Source of the DNA: Opisthocomus hoazin
Lineage: Eukaryota; Chordata; Aves; Opisthocomiformes; Opisthocomidae
Assembly (NCBI RefSeq): GCF_030867145.1
Contig: NC_134433.1
Span: forward strand, 16,527,896 to 16,591,895
Length of the DNA: 64,000 nucleotides
Direction of reading: 5' to 3'
The notes under the pieces: model-generated
Databases searched by the model: none
What the model was told of the DNA's origin: nothing
What the model saw: the letters and a program-made list of their open reading frames with translations, nothing else
In this document: positions 27,731-43,000 of the stretch, piece by piece
How positions within the stretch are numbered: the stretch's first letter is position 1
Layout: the number at the start of each line of letters is the position of its first letter
Program-made: the position numbers and the translations under genes

Positions 27731-29143
27731 CCCAAAAAATTATGTTGGCTGGCAAGCTTAATGACTGGGCTTGAGTTTTATGATTGTAGCAGAGTTTCCC
27801 CAAAGTTACTTAGGCGTAACTGAGTTGTTCATCTATAACAGACAGTTGCCTTGAACAACAACACTCACGCAATGCAAGAGTGTTTCAAGGGTTAATTAAC
27901 CTCTAAAGACATTTTGCATATATAAATACTGTATATTAGCACTCTGAAAGCCTACTAGGCTACTAGAATTTAATACAGTATACAAAGAACCTGAAAAATA
28001 ATTGTTTCATATATTTCCACTCCAGTTTAAGTAAATTTTGCTATATGCAATTCACAATTGTATGTCTCTGGTTTTTTTTTTTTCTTCTTCAACTTCTTCC
28101 TGCTTAATTCAGCACACTCTACTACTACTTGTTTGGTTACCCCACTAAAAAACCACAAACCCAGAATCTCATTTAGTAAGTTACAACTCTACAAAACACA
28201 TGCAAAAATAACAGAGAGAAAACCACGTGATTTCTACTTATGGAGCTTACACAGAAGACACTTCCAATTCTGCAGGTTGACACAGGAGCCAGAAGAAATA
28301 CTTCCAAACATCAGCAAATTCAACTGTCATGTAAACAGGCACAAAGATTTGAGTAAGGCTGAGCCATTTTGCACCACACTGATTTCAGGCTTTGGAATTT
28401 GATAATGTTTTGAGAAGGTAAAAATCTAATGAACAATCCCTACATCAAGGCAGTCTATAGTAACAGATAAGTCCTTGAGAATAAAGTTGTATGGTATTTA
28501 GGACAATTCCTGAAAGTGACTGGGTTAAGCTGGAGATCCAAGTTAGCAAAGACCAGTCAATAGGTTTTTTTTCTATCAAAATAACTCAAGCTGGGAGCAA
28601 TGAATGAGTTCAGCTTTGAGACCTGAAGGGGAGATAAGCACACAGGAAAAGGCAGCTGGCATGCCCTGCAACAAGCTGGAGGGAAGCACGGCTAGTAACA
28701 TTTTTAGCCAGCACAGAAGGAGCAAGAGGAGATGTATGTGGTCTAGCATTCTAAAACCACTTCACACCAATCTGACAATGCAAAGGGTGTTGGCGTAAAT
28801 GAGAAGTTCATCACCTTTTCCCTGACACCAGCCCACGCCTCCATCTAGAACTCCCTCTTCTCACACCCCCAGCCCTGCTTTTCATTTCTGCCGTCACAGA
28901 CTCGATTTTCCCTTTCATGGCTTTTTGCTTGAAAAAGCATCACTGCTTCAATTGTCTATTTCCAGCCTATATTTAAGAAAACCCTTTGGTTCCATTTGTA
29001 GCCACATCCTGTCTCAGCCTCCCCCTCTTTTTGTTCCTAAATATAAGGCTGATGCAATTTGATGTGACATGACAAAATAGCACATTTGCATCAGCAGAAA
29101 CTTTCTCTCAACAGCAGTAATTAAAGGGAGTAGATGAGACATT

Positions 29144-29220
29144 GCTGCAATTGGTGTTTATTTAGCCTGGAAATAAAAGGCTTGAAGAGGACTTGAGAAA
29201 GATGTTCAAGTATGTCACGA
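29144..29220 (+). mobile_element. Old CR1-like LINE fragment
   Basis: TTGGTGTTTATTTAGCCTGG, AAATAAAAGGCTTGAAGAGG and AGAAAGATGTTCAAGTATGT correspond in order to CR1 'GGGTTGTTTAGCCTGGAGAA', 'GAGAAGGCTGAGGGGAGA' and 'ATAACAGTCTTCAAGTATGT'. It lies on the plus strand and is truncated at both ends. Confidence 0.55.
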
Positions 29221-29999
29221 ACATGATATTCATCGATGAGTGCCTTCTTTTACACGTTTCCTTTCTGCAAAAGCAAATGGTTGTTCAAACAATGTAATCG
29301 ATTTAAAGATACTAAAAAAAACGCAGAGATTTCTGTAGATCGTATTCCTAACTAGTGGAAAATAGCTTACTGTGTTTCTTTGGATTATAAGTAGCACCAA
29401 GACACTTGTGGCTACACACAAGACAAGGTAATTGAATCTTGAATTTCAGAGCACAGGCTCTCTCAAATTCAGCAGAAGAGAACTGAGATCTCATTGACTA
29501 CTGTGAAAATCAGGTGTTTAAATATCTTCATTTTTGAGCTAAGACGCATCAGCAGCAGACAGGTACTCACCTTCACCCACAACATAAATTTCTGTTAATT
29601 GTCAAAGACAGGAATTCAGAAATGGCAGCCCAGGGCTCTGAATACTATAATTTCAACAGGTATCATACAGCAGATTAAAAACACTTATCTACAAAACTTA
29701 TGAAATAATTTACTGTTAGTGGTTTTGCTGAATGGATACACTGCAAATACTTGACAGGATCAGATACTGTCAGCTTCTTGCACTGTATTCCATTATGGAT
29801 CACAGTGATAGAAGGCAGCGGCAGGAAGAGCAGCGATGATTGGAAGTTGAGGGTTTTTTCTTGATTTTTAGAAAGTAAGCTTAGTTTACTTAATCTACAT
29901 GAAGAATTGATGGAAAGGTCTCATGGATGTTCCATAGGCCACAGGATTTAACAGACATAATATGCTTTCAAGTGAAACTTCCTGCTCTTAAGAGATTCT

Positions 30000-32900
30000 T
30001 CATTCTCTTGTTCACATGAGGTTATTCCTTTAAATCCATCTGCGATTGGCACTACCACTCTGCTTAAAACTGGCAGACCACATTTGGAGCAGGCTCATTT
30101 CCATCCTAACACAGATGGCATCAAGAATAGGGCAGGCCAAGAAGGAGAAAAAAAAAAATCAGTTTGAATATTATGCTTCTGTTTTTATGGGTCAGATTAC
30201 CCTTCAAAGCCATCAAAATGGCAATCCATAAGTGACACTCCTGCCACTGGAACTAAAGTGATACACCATCATAATCTTAACATGGTTGGTTAGAAAAAGT
30301 TTGATTCACCGTTAATTAACCTCTGATATTTAAAAGTAAAAAAATATTTTCCTTTCCAACAAAGTTTAGACTTTGACAAATCAAGAAGATAGATCTGGAG
30401 AATCAAAAAGAAAAAGACATTATCATACCTTCATCCCTGAACAACTGTATTGGCAAGGCTCTCTTGGCAGAAGGTACTTTAGCATCTATGCCAAATATTC
30501 ACTTAATAAGTGAGCCAGGTGCAGATGTTGGCTATGTAATTTGTTCTAACTTCTTTGTTCTACAAGCCAGAAAATTGCTCCCACAGCTTTGGGGAAAAAA
30601 TGGGGATATGCAGAGCTGTTTGCATGTTTTCATTGGTGCAAGAACATCAACTGTTTTAAAGACACTCTCATAGAAGTAAGAAGTGTGTCATTAGCAACAT
30701 GCATAGCCATTAATTATAGCATCAGCAGAGAGCTGTGTCCCAAGGATACTAAAGGGATGCTGAAACAAGGTCAAACACATGGCATTCTGCTTCCTGCCTC
30801 CCACCCACATTCTGCCTCCCTGCAGTAGCCTACCAGATACAATTGCTGGATTCCCTGTGCTGTGGGGGTTATTATCCCAGATGCTCCAGATGCCATGCTT
30901 CTACACTTACAGGGTTTAAAGCAGGCAAGTCTGCTCCTGTCAGAGATCTGTTAAACAGTAAGGACATATTTTAAGTCTCCTGCTATGTTATCACGGTACC
31001 TGAAATTCAAACTACTGTTATGCTAAACAACAGCCAGGGCCACCACCATGTGTCATTACCAGTGGGAAAATTTTTCATTCACAAGTTTTATCACCCCTCC
31101 GACATCTCTACATGATATTCTGGTTAAGATACTATACTGATACTTCAGCTGTTTATTCTCAATCAAATACAATACACACGGCAACAGCAGATTCTCTCCA
31201 CCATGCTGAGATTACTAATCTATTTGTAGTCCTGATAGAAGTACAAAAATATTGTTTTCTTTGGCATCTTTACTGGTAATTTGCAATTAGGGTTCTGCTA
31301 CCGCATTTATCAGCATTGCTGGAACGGAGACAGGGGTGTTCCTGAATACAAAACGCTGTTTAGAAATATCTCCTGCAAAGATGTATGGTCATATAACAAA
31401 TCTGCACCAACTTCATTTCTACCATTTGTTTGTGATTTGGCATTTTCACCTTTTTTCCCTACATGAGGCAAATAGGCTTCCATTGATTTCCATAAAACTA
31501 ACAAACAAAAAAAAAATCACTTACAGCAGTCAGAGCAAAGGAACTTTAATTATCTTCACAGATTAGGTCTGTCAAAGTCCAATAGTAAGCAAGAGAGACC
31601 TGCAGAGAAGAATCCATTTTCATTATCTGTTTCTCAACTCGCTACTTAAAGTACCAGCAATAAAGCAGTGCAGAGAAGCCCACCTATAGCACAATTTTTC
31701 AGTAGGTAAGCTTTCACTTCTGTCTAACTAGTTACATTAAACATGTATTCATGGCCTTGATATGAATAGGTTATTGCTTTCAGCAGTCTACTCAGAAAAC
31801 ACTTTTTAATAAATATACACTACAAAAACATACAAGTAGAGAGAAATTACAAAGTGCTCAGTGGAACTGAACCCTCAATATTTCCTGTTAAGAGTTTCTG
31901 AAGGTAAGAAAGCATTTAACTACTTTAAAAAGCCTTCAGTTTTAGTATTTGGAACTCTGTACAGTGACATAATAATTTCACAGAGGTTTACATGTTTGTC
32001 AGAGAGGAGAATGTTGCTTTGGAAAAAGCATTTATGAACATTAGAAGAGTCTGGTAGCTCCTCAGTAAAATTTTAAAAGTATTAGGCCTGGATGATTATT
32101 TGGCTTTCCAGTCCCACTGCCATAGTGGTGCAATGTCATCTCAAAATGCTCACGTACACTTCTGCGGGAGGCAGCAAAGCGAATAACTTCTTGAACACCA
32201 CCCTACTTGCAGTACTGACCTTCACTTTCAAAAATCACTTCCAAGGCAGCTGCAGAAAACTATAAATTACTTCCTCGAGAGTTATATTAACTGAAAACAA
32301 ACAACGCACAACAGAAGTAGAACATTTTTACAGCTCTAGCAGATAAACAACATCTGAGAATCTTCCCTTTCACAGTATTCTTTTTAACACCTTTAAACAG
32401 CATGTCACACATTGCTTCAGAGAAGCACCTTGGTGTAGTTTCTGGATGACTCTCCTTTGGACCCTAACAGAATTCACACTTCCGTTTTCCACCTATCTGT
32501 CTCATCTTGCAGTGATCTGCAAGAGCTTACTCCCCTTCCATTGTGTTTTGACCTGACAAAAAAACCTGCTTTTGACCCATGAGACAATTGACTCCATACA
32601 AGAAACTCCTGCCTTACTGAATACTTGATTGTACAGTGAGAAAAGGAAATCAACTAACTCTGTGCTGTCAACATTAATTCCTTTATTTAGAAATTGATCA
32701 TAAGTTTGTTGAAGCCAAGAGAATGGATTGCTCTGACTATCCAAAGACATGTAGACCAGGTCTTATCTCAGATCATCTGGTACTTCACAGAAACTTTCAA
32801 AACCACTTGAAACAAAAGTCCTTGAAGATAACAATGACAGAAGAATCTGATCTGTTATGCCTCCATTTGAGAGACGCAAGTCTGAAAAATCGAAGGCAAA

Positions 32901-35900
32901 ATTCTGAACTACATTTACAAACATACAGATCAAAGATAGCTGTTATCATGGGTGTCTTTTTTTTCCAGTATTAATACAACACATGATGGTTGACAATAGC
33001 TTGGGACATTCAATTTTTGATATCTAATCAGGCACTCATAATTGCCCTCTGCAGGCACATAATTACACTGGGAACATGGGTTAAAAGAATTAAGCATTAA
33101 AAAAACCAGTCACACTGTGGTTATGTTCATAGGAGATGCTTTGTTTGCAGCAAAGGCCTATGTATCCTTTCTCGCAAGACATCTGAGGCAAAGCCTGTCA
33201 TCCATTCACACAATTAACACTGCCATCCAGAATCTCAGTCTGCATCTTGAGCGTCCAGTGCCCTTTTCTTTGGATGCAATGTTGTCCTACTATTGCTCAT
33301 TCATGCCACAAAATGTCTTCCTAATCCACTGCTTCATCTATGTTAGTCGTCTCTTTGCATTCCCTTACCTCTTCTCCCTTTTGTTACATATATGCAAGTT
33401 AGTTACTTTCATTCCCAAGCTCCTGATAGAGATGAGTAAGGAGAGAATATGCTAACACCAAGATGTTGAATTTTGCCTCTAATTAGGCTATAATACTAAA
33501 TTCTACCATTTACTTGTAAAATTTTTTAATGTAACCACTATCTCAAAGCTCTGTTTCATGCTGTTCCCATGCTACGGAGGAGTGCTCTGCAAACATCCAC
33601 TAACCCACTTCCCTGTTCCACTTCAAACGCTTCCTTAAGCTTATTCCTTGTCCTGATGCCTCAAGAATTTTAAGAGCCAATTGTTACAACTAAAAAGACC
33701 AAATGTTTCCTTTTGCTGGAATAATCATCTGAAACACAGATTATGCTAAGAAAAAAACACTGGTAAGACTGCATGAAGCTAGGTCTTGTCATATTAAGAT
33801 GCACACAGGTAAACTTCCCATAGGAGGTGATGTAAACCAAGGACCCAGAAGAACAGACTCAACCCTAACCAAAAGTCAGCCCTGAGTACACTGAAGCTTT
33901 ATGGCTTTGGTACAAGAATTGAACACCGAAAGCTGCCTTGTAACATTATTTTCACCTGCCATCTGAATTTTCTTTTCTGAATAGCAGATAGGAACTCTGA
34001 TATCGACCTTGGACCCGTACTGCAGAAAACACCTATTATTTACCATTGTTAATTAACATTCTGCAGATACACCTGCAGTTAGTTATCCCACTAGGACATT
34101 TATGATGCCCTTTCAGAAGTACATTGTCCTTTGCTGTTAACAAAGACAACAACGACATAGCCAAAGAGCAATGCAATTAACTTCTCCATAGGCTGAAATT
34201 TAAACCAGCAATTACTTCTGTAATTTACTTAGCAAAGCATAAGGCACCCTTGCTCAGAGAGCTTTCCAAACCTACTCAAAATACAGCCAGTTGAGCTTTC
34301 AGAACACAATAAAATAGAATCAGATGCTATATTTCACTGTTTAGTGATAAACATTGCTTAAGGTCTAACTTGAATTTCTACTCTGGAAACAGAAGATTCT
34401 TTAGAAGAAAAGTTAGTTCAGGTCAAACTCGGTGTTCCCTTACATTGCCAGAAGTGTATAAAGGAGCACTGATGTAAATGCGAACTACATTCCCAACACA
34501 TTTACTAGCTGGCATAATTTAGGTAAAGCCAGTAGCCTCCAACTTGCTGTGCTATTTTTACCAACTAAAAGCCCAGTGTCTTCTCCTGGTCTTAGAATAC
34601 AAAGCTGATCTGCACTCAATCACTTTTATGCAACATATTGATGATAATATTTCCAGATGTTTGAACACCTCTAGCAAACGGCTGCAGCCTGGAACAATGT
34701 TTGTATGGTACTGTTTGTTTTAGAATATAAATTAAAAAAAAAAAAATCAAGTTCTAGTGTTCTTGCTTTCTGTTTCTAAGTGCAGACATACTTCCAAGCA
34801 AAACATGAAGCCCATGTTCATTCCTGCCTATGACTGAATAAAAGTATTGCTGTTCAATTTCTTATTTATCATGAATCAGACACACTTCCCATACCAAAAG
34901 GAACAGAAAAGCGCTATATGTAAAGTCTTTACACTTCAATAAATAGCGACCACATATAATTTACTAAATGTAAACCAGTATAAATCTGCCATTCCTAACA
35001 CACCAAAAATTATTTATGAAAAAGTTTAAAATAAGAAGTCATGGGTAGGAGAGTGGAGCAGGATTATCCACACATCTCTGCTGTAGTATCAAAGTATGAA
35101 CTTCTGATCCAAAGGCCAATAAAATCAATGAAAATTGGCAGGGGCAGGAGTAGAGTTTAGAAATACGAAACGAAATGCGATTTAGGTACTGTCAATTTTA
35201 TACTTTGGGTTTCCTTGAAAATTCCAACTTTGCAGACTCAGAACAACAAAATCAGAATAATTCTTTATATTTTGTTCTTCAATTCTTGTGTTTGTCTTTA
35301 CGTAAAATTGCGTCAGTGGGCAGTCAAAAACTGAAGCCATATACACACTACTTTTAAAAGGGTTGACAATGTTTGTTAGCCAAATGATGAATCCCATTTA
35401 CTTGCAACATACCGCTGTCTCTCTACATCACAACTCTACTTCCCACTGTTGTTAGAACAGGATCAGAAGTGGAATCAACTGACACTCTCATTTCTCTCTT
35501 CCACAGCACGCACTGGTCAGCTTTTATCACGAAACACTTCCACAATAATCCGACACAACTTGTCCCTCATTTATCTGCAATGAAAGAGTTAGTATCTGTG
35601 ACCCAAATATGGAGACCCATTTTAAACTTGCTGAAAATTGCTTTTTAATCCTAGCTCTCGAGGATTTCCTTTGAAACCATCTGCCATGCACGCTGGGTAC
35701 TCTTTTCCTGTATATATGAAGGATTACTATAATATGGATTCTTTTGTGTAACTTAATACATTTCAGCATATTAAAAAAATTATTTGAAATTTCCATTCTT
35801 TTCTGATTTGAACTGTATACCATAAAAATGCCTTTAAAGTCAAAAATCAGTGGTAAGTTCACAGCAAAACCAGCACTCATTTATCTTATTTACTGCAGTA

Positions 35901-38900
35901 TTTAAATATATTAGAATTGCAATGTAATCAGGCTAACACTGGATAGGATTTAAGCAAATAGTTATGAGTCATTTAACTAATAAAACTTACAGACATCCTT
36001 AAAATTAAGCTCAAGCATTTTCCTAGACAGGAACAGATTTCAGCACGTGCTTTCCCAACTAGAGCATAGTTTGAAGACTGCAAGACACAATTAACATTAT
36101 GGTAATTAGAGAACAGAAAAGCTTTCCAAATGTTATTTCAAATTTATTGTTCAGCTTTTTCTATTTTCTTGCTATGAACCTTCATTGAGATGTATTTTTA
36201 TACTATAAGTACTGAGGAGAAGCAATAAAGTCACCTTCATAAATAATCTTAAAATTTGCACATGCAATCGCATCTATTTTATCAATCATCCAAAACAGAA
36301 AGTGATATATTTTCTTTGTTTTATATCAGAATAATCACAGGCAGGGTGACTGAAAGAGCAAACATTCAGCAAGATAGATTTATAATCAATTTATTGGATC
36401 AGCCTATAAAGCAAAAAAAAAAAACCCAACACAATTATTGAGCATTTACAGTGTGAAATACTTTTTAAAAATGGTGATTCGCCTGCAAACATTCTGAGAA
36501 TAGAAAATAAGGAATACTGTTTGCATAGTTTTAATCACGTAAGTTGACACTCACACTTCAGTAGACAGGTCATAGCCTGTGAACTTTGTTTCACATTAAC
36601 ACACTTGAGAGCAACATGCTGTGCACGGGCTTCATGCTAGCAGCCCTCAGAGTCCTCAGTCACATCATTCCGTTTCACATCCAGTCACCTAATATCTAAT
36701 AAAAGTGAATGGCAATACAAAATCCCACCCCAAAACATTCCCCTCCTAACCGAAGATAGAATTCCATAAACTTTGATGCACTTTCCCTCGAAAGGAGCAG
36801 CCTTAGATATGACTAATACACAAGACAGATCTACACATGTAGATGTTGGAAGAATGGGGAGAGAGGAAAAAAACCAAGCAAATAATTTTGTTTCAGCACT
36901 AACAAATACTGTAGCATCATCCTGGAGACACGTTACTTTTAATACAAAACTGCTCATACAGCAAGTGAGGGGGTGAGGACAGAATCAGTGCCCAATTACC
37001 CAGTTATTCCAGTTTTTCCATTTTAATGAGCTTTCTGTATGATTTTGCCTTTTCAATTTTCCTTCTCTAATAATCACATCAAATTAGTTTTGTTTTAAAC
37101 ATCAGTGAAAAGAAATTCAGCTGTCCAAAACAAAAAAATCCTAAGATGACTGGTAGTAGGTTCTTAAAAAGGACATGTTATACCGTCGTTTACTTCTGTA
37201 TAAACCCAGAGCAATTCACAAGATCCTACGGCACTATGTGGGATTAGACTCAAGTGACAGAATAGCTTCATGTCCTACCACATCTACTGATGTGGCAAAT
37301 GCAGAGTAAAACAAGAACAGTGCTATAGCATTTGCAGATATCAGTGCTGAAAAAACAACCAAATACATAATAAATAAATTAAAGCCACCTTCCGCTGGCT
37401 AAGGGAGGGATTAACTGAAGCCTGGTCTGCATTCCAGCTGGGCAGTAACCTGTTTTCCTGCTAGATTACATTTGCCACTCAAATTATCAATATAGCACCA
37501 CAGTTTCTTTCCATTTTGTTAAACTTGGTCAGTGATGTGCAGGAGCTGGAGAGACACCAGGGATGTAAGCGGTGCCAGTGCTGTGGCTACAGAGTACAAA
37601 ATGCAACTGATACATGCTGAGCTCTCACCAATTCTGTCTCTTTGCATACAATACAAAAAAACCCTCACAAAACCCCAGAAATAAATACACACATGAACCT
37701 GTGTAGTAACAAGGCTTCCAGGCAAGGGCAGCAGAAGCACAGTATGTGAAGGCTAAGCAAGCACTTCACTGATAACATCCAAGTCATCTACTAAACAACT
37801 GGAACCTTAATAATGTCCAACTACTTATCAGAAGCAATTCAGAAAATTTTACATGTGATAGATGTGGAAATTTTGATGCTGTATAGATCCTCTGTGATCT
37901 GCTGAGCAGTATAGCATCACACCGCAAAAAAAAGGCTTACTGCATGCTGGAACAAGAGTCATCTCTTCATCATATACATTGGTAAACACGCCTGCAGCAG
38001 TGGCTTCTGGATTGCCACCATCATCTAGATACAGTTTCTCTTCAGACTGCACCCTCTTCTTTTTAATGCCAGGCTGCTACTATGTCACCCCAGAGTCTCA
38101 TTCACAGAATATTTACGTCCCACTTTCCTTTGCAGTGAATTAAATTGAATGTCATTAAGACCGCAGGGCAAAAGAAAAGTTACCAGCAGCCTTTAGGATG
38201 CTTGGATTTCAGACCGACACACTTCAGACAGTGCCATCTCAGTGGCAGCAGGCACACATACACCAACAGACACATGAGATTTACACTACAGCTACAAACG
38301 GCTGTTGTACTTTAAGAGCCCTGTATCTCTTGGATGGCATATTCTCCATCACAACTATTTTCAGAATAAATTTGCTTAGCTGTGTATAACATGGGCCCTC
38401 ATTAGTACTATGTGAGATTCGTAGGTAATTAACATCCCAAAAGGAACTGTCTAAAGCTACGCCGTATTTCTTCATGCACATGTGTAAATCTGCAGGTTTT
38501 CAATACCTGCCAGGTAAAAGATGGATTTCAAAACAAACAAAAATCCTCAACAAAAAGAGTAAAGACAAACCCCCAACAGCCATAGCTGTTTACAAAACAG
38601 CTTTCTCGCAACTGTCTGGTCCACCAATGCCACAGAAATTAGTGATGCGTAACTTAACTGGTACAAATCTCCTGAGGGGAGTATTGCGGCTGGTTATCTT
38701 GATATGAGATATTTAGTCCAGAAGGATAAATTGGATGGACAGCTGAAAAGCTTTAGTTCTCCTAGTAGGAAAGGAATTGATCTGATAAAGAAAACCCTTA
38801 AAGGGATATTATCATGGCAAAAAGCAGGATTAGGAAAAACATTAATAATCTTAAAACAACTGAAAGAACTTAGAAAACTTTGCGTTTCTATCACTAATAC

Positions 38901-40000
38901 TAATTATTTCCATCAATTATTTCCACCTTCACATAAAAGGTTAAAAATGGAAGATGTCAAATTTATAATATTTCTCCTATTTAAACTTATGATATGAATA
39001 GAATTATGAGACTGCTTACTATAAGAAGTCCGTGTTCTTCAATTAGTGACTTCATTTTTGCATCTAGTACTTTTTCTTAGCAATTCCCCTTCTGCTGAGT
39101 CCAAGAAAAATAAAAGTATTCAGATATTCACAGACCCGTAGAAGATTCTATTCAGGTTTCTGGCAAAATGTTGCACCAGACTTTTCCTGATGAATTTTAC
39201 TGCCCAACCCTATATAGATTACTCAACTCCAGAAGCAAGACAGGTACTTCATTCATTACAGTCATTTTCTGACAAAAAAACCCCACTGTAAATACGTATA
39301 TTACATGTGAGGCGTACTTTTTTTTGCTCCCAAGTACACATAGCGCAAGATTTATTTTCTTTGAAAACACCTGATTTCAAGTACAGGATTACGTGAAGCA
39401 ACAGCATAACTAGCAAATTCTCATCGTGTAACTCACATGGAGTATCGCTTCATCTGCACAATTTGTGTTAAACACCTTAAAGTTTCTTGGACTTCAGAAG
39501 CAGAGCACTGCAGTATATTCAGAGAAGAGACAACACAGCTCATGCTCTACCTGCTACTATGTTCTGCTTCTAAGAGCAGATGTTGACAGGGGCTCTCCTG
39601 AGGCTATCAGGAAATCAAATATCCCAAGCTAGCTGATCATTCACATGGAAAAATATCAGCAAAGACTCTTAAACTAACAAAATTCTCCATGTACAACATG
39701 ATGATTGTTGTCTGCCTCACCAAAGAAACAGACCTTCCAGTCACCTGAACCAGTAATTCCCAGGTTACATGTAAATAAAGATTATTTCCAAACCCTTTAT
39801 CTTTCTCAGCTAGCAGGTTTGAATCAAGACAGCAACTGAATTGCTTGACATGTATATTCGACGCTGAAGTAAGCAAATGTGCTTACCCAACATAAAACAG
39901 AGGTGCAAATTATATGATTACTATCAGAGATTTGCCCTGATAAACCTCCTGATCTTTATCCCTATGCCTGACATCACACTCACCATATTTAAGAACATCA
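30000..40000. other. LYRM9 5' intron or intergenic DNA, third part
   Basis: AT-rich sequence. None of the short open frames resembles a protein family. Nothing was recognised beyond homopolymer A runs (34734-34746, 36413-36424). Confidence 0.6.
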
Positions 40001-43000
40001 TAAACAAATCATTGTGCCCATGGTCACACTGTGCAAATTAATTAACCCACTAATATTAGAGGTTTGCTGCAGAAAACAAGTGAATCAAAAGCACCTAGCA
40101 GCAACAGAAGCCCAAAGAATGTACCCAAACTGTAATACCCTGCATAGGGCTAGAACCACACAGGTTTTATTATCACACATTAATCAGCTTCCTTGAGGGT
40201 TTTGCCTATACGAAGTATTTTACATTACACTAGCTGAGAATGTCTGCTATTCATAGAGGCCATGGCTCCCCAGATCCTCAGCTAGGGTTATTTAAAGCAA
40301 CTCTACTCAGGTTCAGGCTTGGTATTCTTTTTAGCTAGTTCTTACTCCAGAAACAGCGGATCACACAGAAGAACAAGGTCACTAAACATGTGACATGCTT
40401 AAACAAGCAGCGTGGTGATGCAACTCTTGGAAAATATATAAGTGTACTGTCGCACACAGAATAAAATCACACAGTGTTTTTTCCCTGGAGAAATTTGTTT
40501 CTGTGATTTCATGAACAACAGTGTGAAAAAAAACCACAGTAAAGGTAAAAAGTTTTCAGCTCCACATTTACTGTTGATCAACTGAGATTAGTTATTTGAA
40601 ATTCCACTGAACACATCCTTTAACAACACATGTAACATATCTTTATATATGAAATACTTTCCTGCAACAGATCAGAGCCCAAAGCATCAAAAGGTATGTA
40701 AACCTATGGTAAAACCAACCAATGTCAGTTAACAACTTGGGGAGGTGGTTCACCAGCTCCAACACAAACACAACAGGCTCAGACAGGTGGCATCAGTACA
40801 AACACCCATTGAACAACCCGACAGAAGTTGGTTAAAGCACATGGAAAAGAGAGCATTGAACGCCTCCATACACGGCGCTGCACAACAAGCTGATCTTTAA
40901 CTGTGTTCTTATGATGGAAATAGCTTAAAGAACCTTGCTTCTAAAAAAGACCCAAAACCAAGCATGGAGGTCAGTTCGAAAGAAGCCATGCCAACTTACA
41001 TGAACTAAGCAAGGATTTGGCTTCACAGTCCATTTCAAATAAATATTACCAAAGTCTACTATCAGATACATGGATGTCATACTAAAGACAATATGAAATT
41101 TGTTTTTCACATCTGTGATGACCTAATAAAGCACAGGCTTTGAGTTGCACTAATTATAACAAATCTTCTAAGTAAACTTACATTTAATTAGCAGTACGTT
41201 ATCCCGGTTTACAAAGATCACACTCTGAAGACAATGCTGGAACGAAACACTGTCATGATCCAGGCTGCAGGTTTGTTGTTTCCTATTAGTTTTCAGATGT
41301 CTTGGTCCTTGTATGTATTCCTATCTTTGTGTATGACAAAGAAATACAGTAATATTGGCAAGGCCACAGTGAATAATCTCTACTCTGTACCTCAGAGAAA
41401 GACTGTTTAAGTTGCATTCTCAAGACTGCCCTGTTGTAATGGATAGGTGTGCTGCTGCAGAGACTGCGATTTAAAAATTACTGTTTAAGTGTTTCCATAA
41501 CGCATTGCTCTTTTTTTGATACTGAATACATATGGTCTATATCAACACTCAAGGAACTCTGACATGGTGAAGAATTTATGAGCTATTACGCTAGACAAAA
41601 TTAGTCGCTACACAAAAAAGCACTAAGAAGCTACCCAAACTGGAAATAAAGGGAGGGGAAGAGGAATCAGAATCAGGCTGGACTTTGTGCTACAATTATA
41701 AAGCTAGAGCAAACAAAACTAACTGCTATTTACAGACATACCACCACCTGCAAGAACTTTACAGCATAAAGCTTTCATCTCCTACCCAGGACTTCACTGA
41801 GTCATACCCATAGAGTATTGGGTCAAAATACAGCTAACCTGACACAGCAAATTGTTGCAAGCACTTAGTTTCAGTGTACTTGAATTCAGGACAAGAAATA
41901 ATCATGACCATGCACCACAGTGTTGCAAAACTCTTTGCAAGAGGCACACAATCAGAGAAGCATACAATCAACTCGGATCAACTCCATTGCTTTGTTCAAT
42001 TTGTTGTCACTGCCATCTATGACAGCACAAAGCACTAACTGCGGGACAACCAGAGCAGGCAGGCAGGCCGCGAAGATGGCATTTCCAAAAATACCACCAC
42101 ATCAACAGTATTTTCTGTTCTGATTAAATCTACAAGCCAGAAAATTCAACATATTATAAGTACTGGTGTCTTAGCCTCCTTCCTACACCCTCCCCCCCAT
42201 CACTGAATGAAAGACATACCAGAGACACAAAGGGCTTGGACATTATTGTACCTATTTTAATTTGGAGGAAAAAGAAGTAACCTGCTTCTCTCCCCACTCC
42301 AAAAATCATTTAGGGATCCTGCTCACACAAATACAAGTGGCTTGTGGTGATGTTTTCAATTCTTCAAATCTTCTAGGGAAGATAACATGCTGTGGAGCTA
42401 TTTTAAGAACATCTCATTCACAAAGGTCTCCAATCCAGTCTTCAGAGACAGTGATGATTTTCTTGCTGCTTCAACATCTTTACTGGTATGACATTTGCTT
42501 CAGAGGGAGTTCATCTGCTGTTCCAACATCAAAATAGAGCAAAAGCAGCTGCCAGGAGAGGGATAAAAGGAAACACTGGGAACAAAGAACAGCAGGGTCA
42601 TTTCTGGTGCAAAGAAATGTAGAACAGAGAGAACTGCAGAATTGTCACTTTCTCCAAAAAGCTGCAGGGGATAAAAGACCTCCCCTCTGCCTCCTGCAAC
42701 TGGTGTTTAGCAGCAAGAAGGAAAATGAGACAGAAAGAACTAAATCAGGCTGGAGTCTTTAAATGGCACATTACTATAAACCAACTTCAAGCACCTGAAC
42801 ACCCCCAGCTAAAACCAAGCTCACGCTTAAGCTCTGCAGTGAGCAAAGAATTTAGTAACTATCTCAGAAAATTCAAAAGAAAACACATTTGGCTAGAAAG
42901 CACTACAGGGTATGGAGTTCAGTGTTTTGGGGGTGATAGTCATTGGGATGAATTCAACCCCCACAGCTCATCATGATCTTCATATTTGTATACACAGTGT

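Larger units (their letters stand above)
20200..30000. other. LYRM9 5' intron or intergenic DNA, second part
   Basis: No coding exon recognised. It holds a possible hAT terminus (20201-20241) next to a 118-codon minus-strand ORF (20586-20230) of unknown origin. It also holds palindromic repeat relics (22661-22692, 23641-23698, 27679-27730), a MIR-like relic (25021-25095) and a CR1-like fragment (29144-29220). A-rich runs occur at 25311-25326. Confidence 0.65.

Noticed and set aside
38704-38997. 97-codon Lys/Leu-rich plus-strand ORF
   Set aside because: AT-rich composition, no homology I recognise, no splice context or promoter.
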